Position numbers and translations under genes: made by a program. From Thelonectria olida (taxonomy: Eukaryota > Ascomycota > Sordariomycetes > Hypocreales > Nectriaceae): a stretch of 64,000 bases of DNA. Location: NCBI GenBank assembly GCA_020736575.1, contig JAGPYM010000019.1:434001-498000 (forward strand), in the 5' to 3' direction. Below the pieces are notes generated by a model. That model did not search any database. It saw only the letters and a program-made list of their open reading frames with translations, and was not told the DNA's origin. This document shows positions 11,845 through 22,932 of the stretch, in pieces; positions within the stretch are counted from its first letter, which is position 1, and every line of letters starts with the position of its first letter.

Positions 11845-13368
11845 TCATACCCGACCAACATCCTCATAGTACACACGCGTCGTCGTCGTCTGAAGAATCC
11901 CCTTATCACTCCCCCCATCATCATTACTCGATTTGCCATCGACACTTCCCGCCTTCATATTTCGTTCCGTCTGCCACCCGTAACCGCTCTCAGCGCGAGC
12001 CGCTGTGCTGAAGGGCTCGTCGAACTGAGAGTAGGGCGCCCGGTTGCCCGACCTTCCCGTGCCGCCTATCGTTTGGAGCTCGTGGCCCGAGGAGAGAGCC
12101 GTTTTGGACCGGCCGGTGCTGGTGCCTCTCGTGCTGGAGAGTAGGCGGGGAGCGACTGTCTTCACGAAGTGACGGAGGGTCGATAGGCAGGCGCACATGA
12201 TGAGGAGGTTCGCTTCGACACCACTATCAACGGATAGTCAGTCATTTGTCTTTAAGAAGAGTACGGTTCAGAGGCAATAAACCTACATCCAAGCGTGGAT
12301 TGGGCCGCCGCCCCAGGTCGTGTCGATCTTGTCGAGCTGGAATTTGAGGAGTGCGAGTCGGACCATGGAAGTTATGACGGTTCTAGGGAGAGTCAGCAAT
12401 TATTGCCTCCTTGGTACAAAGAGTTGACTAGCTGGACTCACGCAGAGCCAATGGCAAACAGCAATAGAAGCGCGATCTTCTTCTTGACCGACAACTGCAA
12501 TCCAACAACCATGGGTATCGGGATAGCAAGAATTATCACATCTGTCGCGACGCCGAGCCCTGCCGTTGCCTGAAACATCGCCGGTCGATCGATGCAAGAG
12601 CCCACCTCAGGCGCCAGAGATAAGTCCCATGCTTTGTGCAGTGGCGTGCACGGAAAGACGGAAGCGAAGAAGATGCCGATGCTCGAGCCGGCCACGACGA
12701 ACATTGTAATGAAGACGGTCCATCGATACCACGGTTGGTTGCTGTTGATTTCGAGCATGAATAGCAGGATGACGATTTTGGAGAGACATGTTGGAACGGT
12801 GTAGACGATCGAGTTGATGTAGTTGGCCCACTGACACGCTTGTTAGAGGAGGTTCTCGAATGTGTGGACGGGGACGTACGAAGACGGCTTTTTGGAACTT
12901 TGCGAATGGAATCTCCCAGGCGTGTACTCCCATCCAGCCCTCGACAAAGGAGCCTGCAATGGAGCATGGTCAGCACATGGAGAGCATCGGACCAGAGTCA
13001 CGAGACTTACGCAGCGTGAGAGCTTGGATTGTAATCGACCCAAGCTACAAAGAATGAGTAATTGATCGAGATCGACAAACACAGAAGTCAACGTACCCAG
13101 GCGATGATCAACAGCACTGTTCAATTCAACCTTGGCGTCAGCTCGTTCCACCCCTCGATCAGGTCAACATACCGTCATCGACACCAAATGTATTCCGAAT
13201 AAACGCTTTTACGTACAGTCTCTGCAGCAGGAAGAACAAGGCCAACGTCATGCCAATGCCGCAAATCACGTACGTGGCCGTGACCGAGTTGCGCTGCGGG
13301 TTGTCAAAGTCGACGACATATCCATCAGGCGGCGGGATCGCGACCAGGACGCCGTTTACCTCTGCCAT
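11845..13368 (-). CDS. PTH11-like seven-helix membrane protein (fungal rhodopsin-type domain)
   Basis: Seven exons, complement of 11845-12223, 12287-12382, 12442-12830, 12880-12953, 13011-13044, 13097-13116 and 13173-13368, give 395 residues. Every junction keeps frame. The sequence has seven hydrophobic segments and the family features DDVLLIIAW after helix 2, an HAWEIPFAKF loop, YINSIVYTVPTCLSKIVIL and a C-x2-L-PxHKAWD loop. It ends in a polar Ser/Thr/Gly-rich cytoplasmic tail of about 120 residues. These are the marks of the large fungal PTH11-related family of putative G-protein-coupled receptors, here without the CFEM domain seen in some members. Ligand and partners are unknown. Exons of 20 and 34 bases are unusually small. 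The start at 13368 begins MAEVNGVLVAIPPPDGY, a common N-terminal style for the family. Confidence 0.88.
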
Positions 13369-14534
13369 TGCAGCTTCTGCCGAGAACGGGTAAAAGAAAT
13401 TAAAAAAACGAACAAATGAAATCCCGGGACCTCCGGATCTTCAAGTGACGGCTTGGAAATGCGGCCTTACATATTGCGTAGTGACACTGGTGAGCTACCA
13501 ACCAACATGCAGAATCCAGGAACCAGAGGAGCAGGGGGCCGGCCGCTCTGCTGCAACTACTACTTAGTACGACTAGCATGCTTGCTGCATTGCGTACTTG
13601 CTTTTTTTATTATGTAGGTTACAGGTTGCAGTAGTATATCGGGGCGGACGAAATTGCCTCATGGGAAAAGACAGTTTGCTGCTCTTGGAAGGTCTTGGTT
13701 CTGTGCCTGGGTGCAACACTGCGTTAGTCGTGAGAGGGAAAATGCCCGATGAAAATCTGGTTGCCTCAACGATGGGATGTTCAAGCGTGTTTTCTTGAAC
13801 AATCGCTTCGTTTTCGGCCAGCCATTGCTGGGTTTGTTGTCTGACCAGGAACACAAGTTCATGCAGACCGGTTCTGTTCTTCGACTCCTTTCAATTGTGT
13901 TCTTTATGGAATAGTTAACTCGGTTATTGTTCTTGGCAGTTGACTCCTTTCCCAAACCAGGCACCTATTCAGGGCTTCGGCATGAGCAGACCTCTTATGC
14001 CCAATTCCGAGGTCCCGTCAGGAGACATCCCAGCCTTCCGACAACTGCAGTCCAAATAACGCTCCCAAAGATTAGAAGCTGGCTTATGCTTGAGCCAAGC
14101 CCGCCTTGCCGAGCATCTAAGTTCGAGACTAAGTAGACGAGGCGACATCGCGCGAATCCTTCAGCTTACTCTCCTCCGTCGTCGCTCCATGGATCCCTTG
14201 GCCCTCGCTAAACCATCCGCATAACACCATCGTTCGGCATCCCCTCCCCGGCGCAATCGACAGGGGCCGCGACCAAGCGTGTGGGGAAGACCCTGAACGA
14301 CATTGTTGGCCGTCCCTGGTACTTGGAAATTGGCCAGGGGAATCTGAGATGGCGAAATGAACGCGGTATTGAGGAGAGATTGTTTGGGTTAAAGGCCTGG
14401 AGACTTGAAAAGCTCGGCTGAAGTCTCAGCGCCGGGGATATGCTTGTCTCCGAAGAGCCAAGTTATAAAGGAGACGTTTGACAGCGGCATTCTCCCATCT
14501 GCGTCACAAGTAAAGCTGCCCCCACTCGTCAATC
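13369..14534. other. Divergent promoter region
   Basis: This 1.17 kb lies between the starts of the receptor-like gene (-) and the FAD oxidase (+). It should hold both promoters. I see no conserved operator or extra gene. Confidence 0.45.
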
Positions 14535-16195
14535 ATGTTGGGTTACTCAGGTACAACGGCCTTGTTGGCTCTGCTTCTAGCTGCCCCTGGTCTCCATGCA
14601 TCAGCGTTACGCTGCCGCAGTGAGGACGCCGCTTCTAAAGCAGTGAGTATCACCTCTTCTCATTCAGTAACATCTACCCCCGTGGATCTACTTTACCTCG
14701 GCCATTCCCACATGCTAATGAAAATGAATACTGATCTTCTCTCCCAGTGCGCCAAACTCGCCGCCAAGGGCCTCCAGGTCCTCGTTCCCAGCAAGGACGG
14801 CTATGAGGAGCGAGTCGACTCATGGTGGTCGGCCGACGCGCGCCTGACGCCGTCCTGCATCGTTCAACCCAAGAACACCGCAGACGTGTCCAAAGCTCTG
14901 AAAGTCCTGAGCACCAGCGCGGCCAGCGTCGCCGTCCGCAGCGGCGGACACAGCCACTGGGCGGGCGGCAGCAACGTCGACAGCGGCGTGACGATCGATC
15001 TCGGGCTAATCAAGGGCACATCGTATGATGCCGCCACGGGCCTCGCTTCCGTCCTGCCCGGCGGCCGATGGGCGGATGTCTTTGCGGCGCTTGAGCCTTA
15101 CGGCGTTGCTGTGCCCGGTGGCCGTGATGGTAACGTTGGTATCGCTGGGTTCTTGACCGGAGGCGGCAACTCTTACTATACGGGCCGCGCCGGGTTTGGC
15201 TGTGATTCCATCGTCAATGCCGAGATTGTTCTCGCTGACGGCAGCATCATCAACGCCAACAAGAACTCTCACTCTGATCTTCTCAAGGCTCTCAAGGGCG
15301 GATCGGGTAACTTTGGCATCGTGACGCGGTTCGACCTGGCAACCATCCCAGCCGGGCTTCTCTGGGGCGGCATCCGAGCCTCCCCCTTGTCTCAGGCCGA
15401 CGCCATTACTAATGCCATGGTCAACTTCACCAACAACAACCACAAGAACCCCGAGGCGGCCTACTTGATTAACTGGACCTATAACCCGAGTATCTCCAGC
15501 GATGTTGTCGTCGCTCAGGTCATGGTCGATACCAAGGGCATCGAGAGACCCCCCGCCTTCGAAGAGGCGCTGAAGCCTTCGGAGCTGTTCAACGACTTCA
15601 GTGTCCGGACCATGAGCAATATGGCCGAGACTTATGTCCTTCCCTCTGGTCTCCGGTAAGTCTTGCAACTCTTCACCTTTGAAAACGTCTAACACCTGTC
15701 AGCAACGTCTGGTTCAGTCTCACATTTGCCAACGACGCACGCATCATCAAAAAGGCCGCCGACCTCCACGCCGTCTTTGTCCAGGAGCTCTTAGCTGAGA
15801 TCCCAGCCGGCGACCTCGGCACACAAAACCTCTTCCAGCCTGTGCCTAGACTCTTCGCAGACAACGGCGTGGCGCGCGGCGGCAACGTGCTCGGGCTCGA
15901 CAAGATCAAGGGCAACTCGCTGCTGTGGCTGCTGGCGTGCACGGTCAAGACGGCTGAGCAGGAGGTGTTGCTGCACGAGAAGGCGAGCGCGTTTGCGGCG
16001 GCGCTGGAGAAGTATGCCAAATCGATTAATGGCTTGCGAGATTGGCGGTACTTGAACTACGTGGATCCTAGCCAGAAGCACCCGATCCTGAGCTACGGGA
16101 GCGACAATGTCAAGTTCTTGCGGCAAGTGTCCGCAAAGTACGACCCGAGAGGCTTCTTCCAGAAGAATCGCAAGGCCGGCTTCAAGCTGCCCTAG
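14535..16195 (+). CDS. Secreted FAD-linked oxidase, BBE / 6-hydroxynicotine oxidase type
   Basis: Three exons, 14535-14642, 14748-15655 and 15703-16195, give 502 residues. An N-terminal hydrophobic signal peptide (MLGYSG then LLALLLAAPGLHASA) sends it to the secretory pathway. The FAD_binding_4 domain contains VRSGGHSHWAGGSN, whose first histidine is the usual covalent flavin ligand. It also contains GRAGFGCDSIVNAEIVLADG, whose cysteine is the usual second flavin bond. The C-terminal berberine-bridge domain ends near NGLRDWRYLNYVDPSQ. Such enzymes oxidise sugars, alcohols or alkaloid-like substrates with oxygen and release peroxide; the substrate is unknown. The first intron (GTGAGT to CTCCCAG, 105 bases) is a multiple of three with no stop, so retention would leave an open frame. 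It faces the receptor-like gene across a divergent promoter. Confidence 0.9.
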
Positions 16196-18774
16196 GTAGT
16201 AGGGGGTAAGGCATGGAGCAGCAAGTAACCCTTTTGCTGCTGTAAAGTGTAGCTAAGGGCTGCTGCCCCCGGGATGAAGAGTACATATCCGTGATAGAAT
16301 AGAATTTAGACCACCTTCTTTTAATCCTAATTCAAATCTTACTGCCTACACTTCATCGCTCGGTCTAGCACATGACGCAAACAGTAACTGTCAGGCTATT
16401 TGCCTCATTGCCAGAACAAGCCTGACAAGCTTCAGTTACTAATCAAAACGCCATTCATATCAAAGTCTTCTCGTTCAAACAGCGAGCCGACTGCTCCACG
16501 TTAGTAAATACCATAGGTATATTGCACCGCAGTGGCCACACTCGGCGTGGACTCTATTATCTACTGTATAAGCTGTCCGCTCCATCATGGACGAGTTGGC
16601 ACATACACAAGGGCAAAAAGCGCAACCTTTTGCCACAATTTTAGCATAATTCAACCCACCTGGTCTCGCGTTTTCCCTCTTCGACCTGACATTCCTCCTG
16701 CATCCTCAATTCTTTCAAATCTTCATTAATACCCTTGCACTGCTGTGCTTCTCTAAGAATGCTTCCCGCCACAGTCACCACATCATCGTCTGACTCTTCC
16801 CCCATAATATATTGCTCTAGCGCCTCATCTAGCTCAGTACCTTTATTTCAGGCCACACGAGTTGCAGCTTATTGGAGGCAATCAGACAGCCCCTACATAA
16901 AGAGCCGAATGACATCATCCCGAGCAGTGCGCTTGTTAGCAACGCTAACTATATCATTAAATGGCCAATCCAAGCAACTCCTCAACCTCCTGCTGATGTC
17001 ATTCTTGCAGAACTAGGTCTCAATAGAGTCATAAAGTTGTTTAGCTAAATTACTCGGAAAGCACGTTTTAAAGCCGGCAATACATAAGTTAGTGAGTTCA
17101 GAGAACGTTTCTTGTTCTTGTTATCAGACGAGGGTGTAGGTATATATATCCAACCAGTTCTGCTTTTATATTGGAGGCCTGGAATAAGGTTCTTTAAGTA
17201 AGGTTTACTTGGTAAGGATTTTCACTTAAAGACCAATTGTGAAACCTATAGAAAAGCTTATCGTGATAGATGCAAGGCCGGGTTTTGCCTGTATCGACCT
17301 TTATTGTGTGCCAGTACCAGGCTTATTTTGACGAATCATATCCAACCAGTTCAATGGGATCTTGTCCAGCTCCGAAGATTTCCCTCATGACAGTTTCCAG
17401 AAGCGAGTTTGCTACCTTTATCAAAGTAAAATGCTACTTGTAAAAGGGGTTTCGGGATACACGCAACTCGATGGGTAAGTCCCCAGTGATGAAAACGGGA
17501 GTCCGTTGTGCGTCACCCATGAGGTCGGATCTTGCATAAAGAATGTTGCAGAGCTGTACTAATAAGAATTCAACTATCTTCTATAGCACATCAGCTCAAC
17601 GCCAGGATTAATACAAGCTGCAGCCTCCTGCTTCCTTTGCCCCTCTAATTACCGTCTGATACCACATATCACTCCTCTTAAACGCGGCCTTAAACATGGC
17701 GTCTCGAAAGTATTGCTACCTACTTATGAAAGAATTAGGTGCTACATGTTGACAAGCGTAATACTAACGGCTGTAATCGAACAATCCGCGCTACTCACCA
17801 AGACGAAACCAAGCCCAAGGGGGGATTTAAATTTTAATTGCAATTGGTTCGCAAGAGTCCCTTCCAGTCTCCGATAGAAAGACTTGACTAGGTGGCCGTG
17901 GCAGAGTATGGATCATACAAACGAGCTTTGGGCACATATAACTAGTAATTGGAGTAAGTTCCTCTCGCTGTATCAGTCCACCTGACACCAGGTCAGACGA
18001 ACGCCAAAGAGAAAGGGGACACACAACTCTAGTTATGGAAAGGATGGCGAGTGGATTGAAGGATAAGAACAATGAATTATCAAACTACAAGAGGCATCCG
18101 AGGTGGTGAGATGCAGCTTTACAAAGGCAAGGAGTTTATTTATGTAAACCTTTAATTTTAGGAACTCTCATTTATAAATTTATACATAAAGGGGGCCGAC
18201 AGTGACATAAGCCTAGCGCCATGGCTCATTCGACTCTATGTCTTTCCAACGCAACTCCCCAGCTCACCGACAAGCTGCGCACTGGGTCTCAAGAAGGACC
18301 CAAAAGCAACATTGTTATGTACATCTGCGGAAGTGCCCCTTCTATAATTGGCGGATGTGATTGAAACACGGCACTATTGAATACCAGTTATCTTAATAAG
18401 GTACACAGAAGGCAATTTCTTAAGTTGCTAGGCTTGTGTCAGATTGTGAGTCACCAGCCAATTCCGATTCGATATATTAGTCGCAACAAACACGATCGTC
18501 TGACATGTGCAAGCAAATACATTTTAAACGTCCCGTTGAAATCACCCATCCCAATCCTATTTAAAGATATGAGTATAGGTACTTGTAGATCATAAGGGCA
18601 CAATGCTTATGAAGCGTTAAGTTAATATCTATCCCCTTATGTGAGTTTCAAACTCATTGAAGTGGATCTATTACTGGCAACCAGACGACGATGGCGCCGA
18701 TTCCAAAGGCTCGGCAGGTTATCATCATGGCAAGTTGAAGCAACATGAGTGTCATTAAAAAAAGAAAACAGCTA
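16196..18774. other. 2.6 kb region with no intact gene
   Basis: It is partly AT-rich and contains the degenerate minus-strand stretch listed separately. A 15-base direct repeat (ATATCCAACCAGTTC) occurs at 17146-17160 and 17338-17352. Otherwise I see only short shadow ORFs. Confidence 0.45.
16690..17150 (-). pseudogene. Degenerate coding-like relic, origin unknown
   Basis: Read on the minus strand, one frame gives protein-like text with a helix-rich, acidic stretch (LDEALEQYIMGEESDD). Upstream of it come segments such as LTNLCIAGFKTCFPSNLA, interrupted by several stop codons. This looks like a decayed gene, perhaps a transposon gag or transposase piece, but I cannot name the family. The surrounding AT-rich DNA fits mutational decay. 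Confidence 0.25.
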
Positions 18775-20292
18775 CTACGTCTCATTGCAAAGGCCAATGT
18801 TCTCCAAAATATCCCCTGCCAGTACATCTATACCTCCAGATTTCACATCTTCGATTCCAAACCCAATCAGAAGCTCATCATCCAAATATCCATGATATTT
18901 CAAGTCGCGGTTCTTCCAACTCATGGAAGTCACATAAAACATGTCAGAAGTGTTCTTGTCGTGTTGCCTTTCGCGGCCATGAATCCAGACGGGTTTCTTT
19001 GACATGGCATGGATTTCGAAGGGAGCCCGTTGATTGAAGACCATGACGTACGGCTCGTAGACTGAGTGGTACGAGTAGTAGGTCTTGTGTTGATAAATGG
19101 TAAATAGGAAGGTGTTATGCTCGTCGGGTGCACATGAAGGATCCTGTCGTCGACACATTGTGATCTTCAAAGAGTTTGTCGCTTGATGGATCGACTCTAA
19201 CTCGGATGCCAACTTGGGGAGATACTTTGCCAAACACGCTTCGTCGGACTGCGCAGAGCCCAATCCCAAATCAGGGCCCGCAGAACCATCTGGTCCGAGC
19301 AGGGCAAAGGTGCGCTTAGGAGCAACATCATAGTGAGCGTATACTTGCCCATCAGAGGCCCAGAACAGGAACCAATTCTTCTCCAGCTTGCTCCAAGGTG
19401 GTGGACGTTGCAACTCCGTCCCAAGGCGGAAATGCGCGGGACCGCCCCTATCGAATCCACTGTCGACAAGCATCCGGAAATCTTGGGCGAATTGGCCGAA
19501 ACAGGTGAAGATTGAGTTGGATCCGAAAATGATGTAGGGAGTTTCGGGCCCAAAGAATACTCGCGCATCGTGTGGGCCGATATTGAAGTTCATGTGCGCG
19601 AAATCGCCGTCACACTGAGCGCCAGGTGTCGCGGAGACAGGCAAAGGATATGGCGGATGTAGGCAGCGCAAGACGTTATCTTGGAAGACAGCGTTGCACA
19701 TGATTTCGGTGAACCAAGGAGAGGGTTTATCGTCTTTGTCCTTCACCCTCTGTGCAACAACAATCCAAGTATCTTGCAAGGTCGGGTGTGGGATAATGTT
19801 TGGGTTCATGCCCTGAATTTGACCAAAGTCGATTGAGAAAAACTTCCTGTCCAGGGTGGAGATCGAAAAGATCTCTTGATGCTGGGGGTTGCTGTTCCCG
19901 ACAATGATGTCGGTATTGGGGGATTGGTTTTCATCCTGAAATGGTGATGGTGCGGGTGATTGCACATCTTCCTCATGAGAAAGGTCTAACACAGGATCCG
20001 GCAAAATTATGTTTTCTTGGGGTGTTTGAGGTGCCGGTGATTCCACTTCTTGCTGAGGTGAAAGGTCTAGAGGCGGTTCGAATAATCTATCGTCGTCTGG
20101 AGAATCAACAGAGTTGCCGTTCGTCAATGCCTCAACAACGCTTGATGGTACGGTTACTGGTCCAGGGTCGACCCAGGAGGCAAGTTGTGACTGGGCGGAT
20201 TCTGAATGTCTGTAGAAGCCAACTCCGAGGTATAAGAATACGATAGTTGGCCCGATGAAGAGCGAAAGCCGCTTCATGTCCCTCACCAACAT
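18775..20292 (-). CDS. Predicted type II membrane protein, possible glycan-processing enzyme
   Basis: One uninterrupted ORF of 505 residues. Residues 9-27 form a single hydrophobic helix after a short basic N-terminus, the pattern of a signal anchor in Golgi type II enzymes; M6 at 20277 is an equally good start. A proline- and acid-rich stalk follows (about residues 35-130). It contains an imperfect internal repeat: LSPQQEVESPAPQTPQEN and LSHEEDVQSPAPSPFQDEN. The remaining 370 residues form a lumenal domain. Its conserved-looking motifs include MNPNIIPHPTL, WFTEIMCNAVF, ARVFFGPETPYIIFGSNS and WFLFWASDGQVYAHYD. The texture resembles a beta-propeller-type fungal glycosyltransferase or glycosidase, but I do not recognise a named family. 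Its neighbours (acyltransferase-3 and an OCH1-type glycosyltransferase) suggest work on glycans; that is inference. Confidence 0.8.
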   Translation of the reverse strand: MLVRDMKRLSLFIGPTIVFLYLGVGFYRHSESAQSQLASWVDPGPVTVPSSVVEALTNGNSVDSPDDDRLFEPPLDLSPQQEVESPAPQTPQENIILPDPVLDLSHEEDVQSPAPSPFQDENQSPNTDIIVGNSNPQHQEIFSISTLDRKFFSIDFGQIQGMNPNIIPHPTLQDTWIVVAQRVKDKDDKPSPWFTEIMCNAVFQDNVLRCLHPPYPLPVSATPGAQCDGDFAHMNFNIGPHDARVFFGPETPYIIFGSNSIFTCFGQFAQDFRMLVDSGFDRGGPAHFRLGTELQRPPPWSKLEKNWFLFWASDGQVYAHYDVAPKRTFALLGPDGSAGPDLGLGSAQSDEACLAKYLPKLASELESIHQATNSLKITMCRRQDPSCAPDEHNTFLFTIYQHKTYYSYHSVYEPYVMVFNQRAPFEIHAMSKKPVWIHGRERQHDKNTSDMFYVTSMSWKNRDLKYHGYLDDELLIGFGIEDVKSGGIDVLAGDILENIGLCNET

Positions 20293-21432
20293 GGCGAAAG
20301 CTGGGAGTGTGGAACCGCGGCAAGCAACAAAAGGACAACAGTGAGGTTAATTGTTGCCGGGTAGCCGAGATGCCCGGTACGTAACTTGATGCAATGCTAC
20401 TCTAGGTAGGGTGAAGCATGCATCAAGGTGTGTTTGGTGGAATTTGAGCTTTGGAGCTAGTAGTGAATGAGTTGGAACGGCAGCAGACAAGAGAAGCTTG
20501 CTTTAGTCCTGTGGGCAATCTGAGATATGCTCAAAGCCCCGTGATGGATGAGACAGGTGCGCCAGTGCGATGGAACGATGGCGACTCTCGAGGATCGGGA
20601 ACAACGATGCCAATGAAAGGTCTAAGGGGGAATATGGAAAGCGTTAAAATGGGCATGAAAGATGGATGCGTTCATCCGTGTTTCTCTCACATGGAACACG
20701 GTTGAAGAGATCTACACTCTGACGCAAGTGGACGAGGCGCACTTGAGAAGGAAGAGCATCCTTTCACGAAAGAGCAATTTGCGGGGTGCGATGGCTGGGG
20801 CCCAACATGGCCGAGAAACACTGAGCATGGGGGGATGAGTGATACCTAAGTTAGTTGATGCATCATCCCCAAGTCGTCACGTCCCGATTCGGCTTCATCT
20901 CCGCGATTGCTTGTGAAATCGAAATAAGCATTTTCAAATGCATGCCGAGGCTCGGCGTTGTCGTTTGGCATACCCCGCGTACCCCGCCTTCAATGAGCAC
21001 ACCCATAATGGGATCTGATCAGCTTTACTGCAGGGGTTATGTTGCAAGAAGTGAAAAGGATCTTAGGCAAGGCCTAGCGTGGCGAGGCAAGCGAGGGAAT
21101 CGCGATGGGAGACATTGCGGTGGTTGGGTATCACACACTCCAGCTGAAGCCTCACTCGGCCAGACCCCGAAATTCTTCATCAGCTCAGCCAGCTGGACCA
21201 GCTGAAGACCATGATGCAACCATGAGCAGACGTCATTAGTCGTAAGGCTCGAGAGAGCTGAGACTGACATGTCTGCTGGGTCAGGAACAGGAATGCTTGA
21301 CACGCGGCGTGAGATGCCGGGAATTTTATGGTATAGTTTTAAGTGCCGATAGATTGAGAAGACGGGTATATTGTGGATTGTAAAGAAATCTTCTCATCTA
21401 TAGAATACCTAATTTTACCCTGATAATTGGCT
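20293..21432. other. Intergenic region
   Basis: This lies upstream of the type II protein gene and downstream of the acyltransferase gene, both on the minus strand. No recognisable gene or RNA is seen; an 84-codon plus-strand ORF at 20451-20705 has no domain. Confidence 0.45.
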
Positions 21433-22932
21433 CTAAGCCTTGACGCGACCAGCTGTTGGGGCCCCCAAAGCCCTGCGATAGAACCACGAAGCAAACTTGA
21501 CACTTGGCGTGTCAATACCGCGCGTGACGAGTTCCGCCAGGCCGTATGTGACCGCTATTAAGAAAATTTGGGGCACGATGTAGGATATCTCTAATCCGAA
21601 CGGCCCTCTTCTTGGTAATGGCAGCTTGTTCGCCCAATGTGGGATGTTGTCTCGATGCTCCGCGGTATGCCATCCGCATGCCACGTACAGTCTGTCCCCC
21701 AGCGTCCAGAGAACAGGCCCGTGAATCAAATAGAGGCCAAATGAAGTGCGGCCCAGATACTGGCAAATCCTAGTCTCAAAGAATCTCTTCAACCAAGGGA
21801 TGCGTGGGATAGCTGCCACTAGCCACACCGCCGCCCAGAATAGGTAGAACCACTTGTAGTCGTATACTGCTTGAGGTTTGAGATACGACATGTAGTACCA
21901 GCCGCGACTCTTTGCCATTTGCTCAACTTCGCGGGTCGCACTCGGAACCCCGCCTAACAAAAGACTGAACACCAAGAGGTGGTAGTAGATGAAGTCTTTG
22001 GCAGGCTCGAGTCGCTGCAGAAACCTTGGCAGCTCGCCTCGTTTGGCCAGCAAATCCAAGTCGCAGAGCAGCATGCCCGCGACGAACAAGGCGCAGTACC
22101 AGCCGTCGGCGATGTACATGAAGTAGTAGATAAGTCCAATCTGGCACCAAAGGCGAGCATTTCTCGTGCAGCGAGAGAATGCTATGAGGGAGGTATAGAC
22201 GACAATGGAGCCTTTGAATTCGATTGGAATCGACCATAGGTGACGGTTGAAGGTGAGCCAGGGGACACCGCCCTCTTTGAAGACGAAGCTGAAGTTCTTG
22301 AACTCGACGTAGAAAAGCCAAAGCTCATCGCGTAAACTTCCTTGCAGTTTGGCTGGTCGAACCCACAACCCTAATGCGTGCAACATGACGATGAAGGCAG
22401 TGACGGTCGCGATAAGTGGCATAAAAAGTCGGAGCCATCGTCTGAAGAATGCCGAAGCAATGTTGTCGTTCAGCTTGACGTGATCGCCCGAATGAATATG
22501 GGTCAGCGGCGTCAAGGCGAGCACGTAGCCGGAAATGACGAAGAAGGTTGAAACCGCAAAGTGACCGCCGGTAAAGAGATGTCGGATTCCTGGAAAGGCA
22601 CCCAGATAGTATTTCCCGTCATATCCGAAGCCGTTCTCAAAGGCGCCTTTCGTGTCGCCTTCGTCGTGAACCCAGAGGTTGTGGTGATGCAGGTAGACGA
22701 GAAGCGCAGCAAATCCGCGCAGGCCATCCAAGTAGGCTGTCGGTCGTAGTTTGTCAGGCTTTGCAGGAATTGAGGGGAATTTGGGCCACAAAGTCCAATT
22801 GCTTCGTTTGGCCGGACTGGACTTTTGGAATGACTTGGCAGGCTTCCACCCGTTTGCAAAGGTCCAATTTCGGTTGAAGTCGATGGTTTCCCAGTCCTTT
22901 CCTGTCAGGATACCCTCTGGAGGCGAAGACAT
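21433..22932 (-). CDS. Acyltransferase family 3 membrane protein
   Basis: One ORF of 499 residues from the ATG at 22932; the reading frame is open further upstream but the added residues look non-coding. The N-terminal part is soluble (MSSPPEGILTGKDWETID). From about residue 65 comes the Acyl_transf_3 signature YLDGLRGFAALLVYLHHH, followed by GGHFAVSTFFVISGYVLAL. About ten helices follow, ending with the FGLYLIHGP motif of the last conserved segment. Members move acyl groups, usually acetyl, onto sugars or lipids in secretory membranes. The His in LHHH and the GHFAVSTFFVISGY motif are the expected active region. It lies between two predicted Golgi-type genes, so a role in acylating a glycan is a reasonable inference. 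The exact substrate is unknown. Confidence 0.9.
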   Translation of the reverse strand: MSSPPEGILTGKDWETIDFNRNWTFANGWKPAKSFQKSSPAKRSNWTLWPKFPSIPAKPDKLRPTAYLDGLRGFAALLVYLHHHNLWVHDEGDTKGAFENGFGYDGKYYLGAFPGIRHLFTGGHFAVSTFFVISGYVLALTPLTHIHSGDHVKLNDNIASAFFRRWLRLFMPLIATVTAFIVMLHALGLWVRPAKLQGSLRDELWLFYVEFKNFSFVFKEGGVPWLTFNRHLWSIPIEFKGSIVVYTSLIAFSRCTRNARLWCQIGLIYYFMYIADGWYCALFVAGMLLCDLDLLAKRGELPRFLQRLEPAKDFIYYHLLVFSLLLGGVPSATREVEQMAKSRGWYYMSYLKPQAVYDYKWFYLFWAAVWLVAAIPRIPWLKRFFETRICQYLGRTSFGLYLIHGPVLWTLGDRLYVACGWHTAEHRDNIPHWANKLPLPRRGPFGLEISYIVPQIFLIAVTYGLAELVTRGIDTPSVKFASWFYRRALGAPTAGRVKA

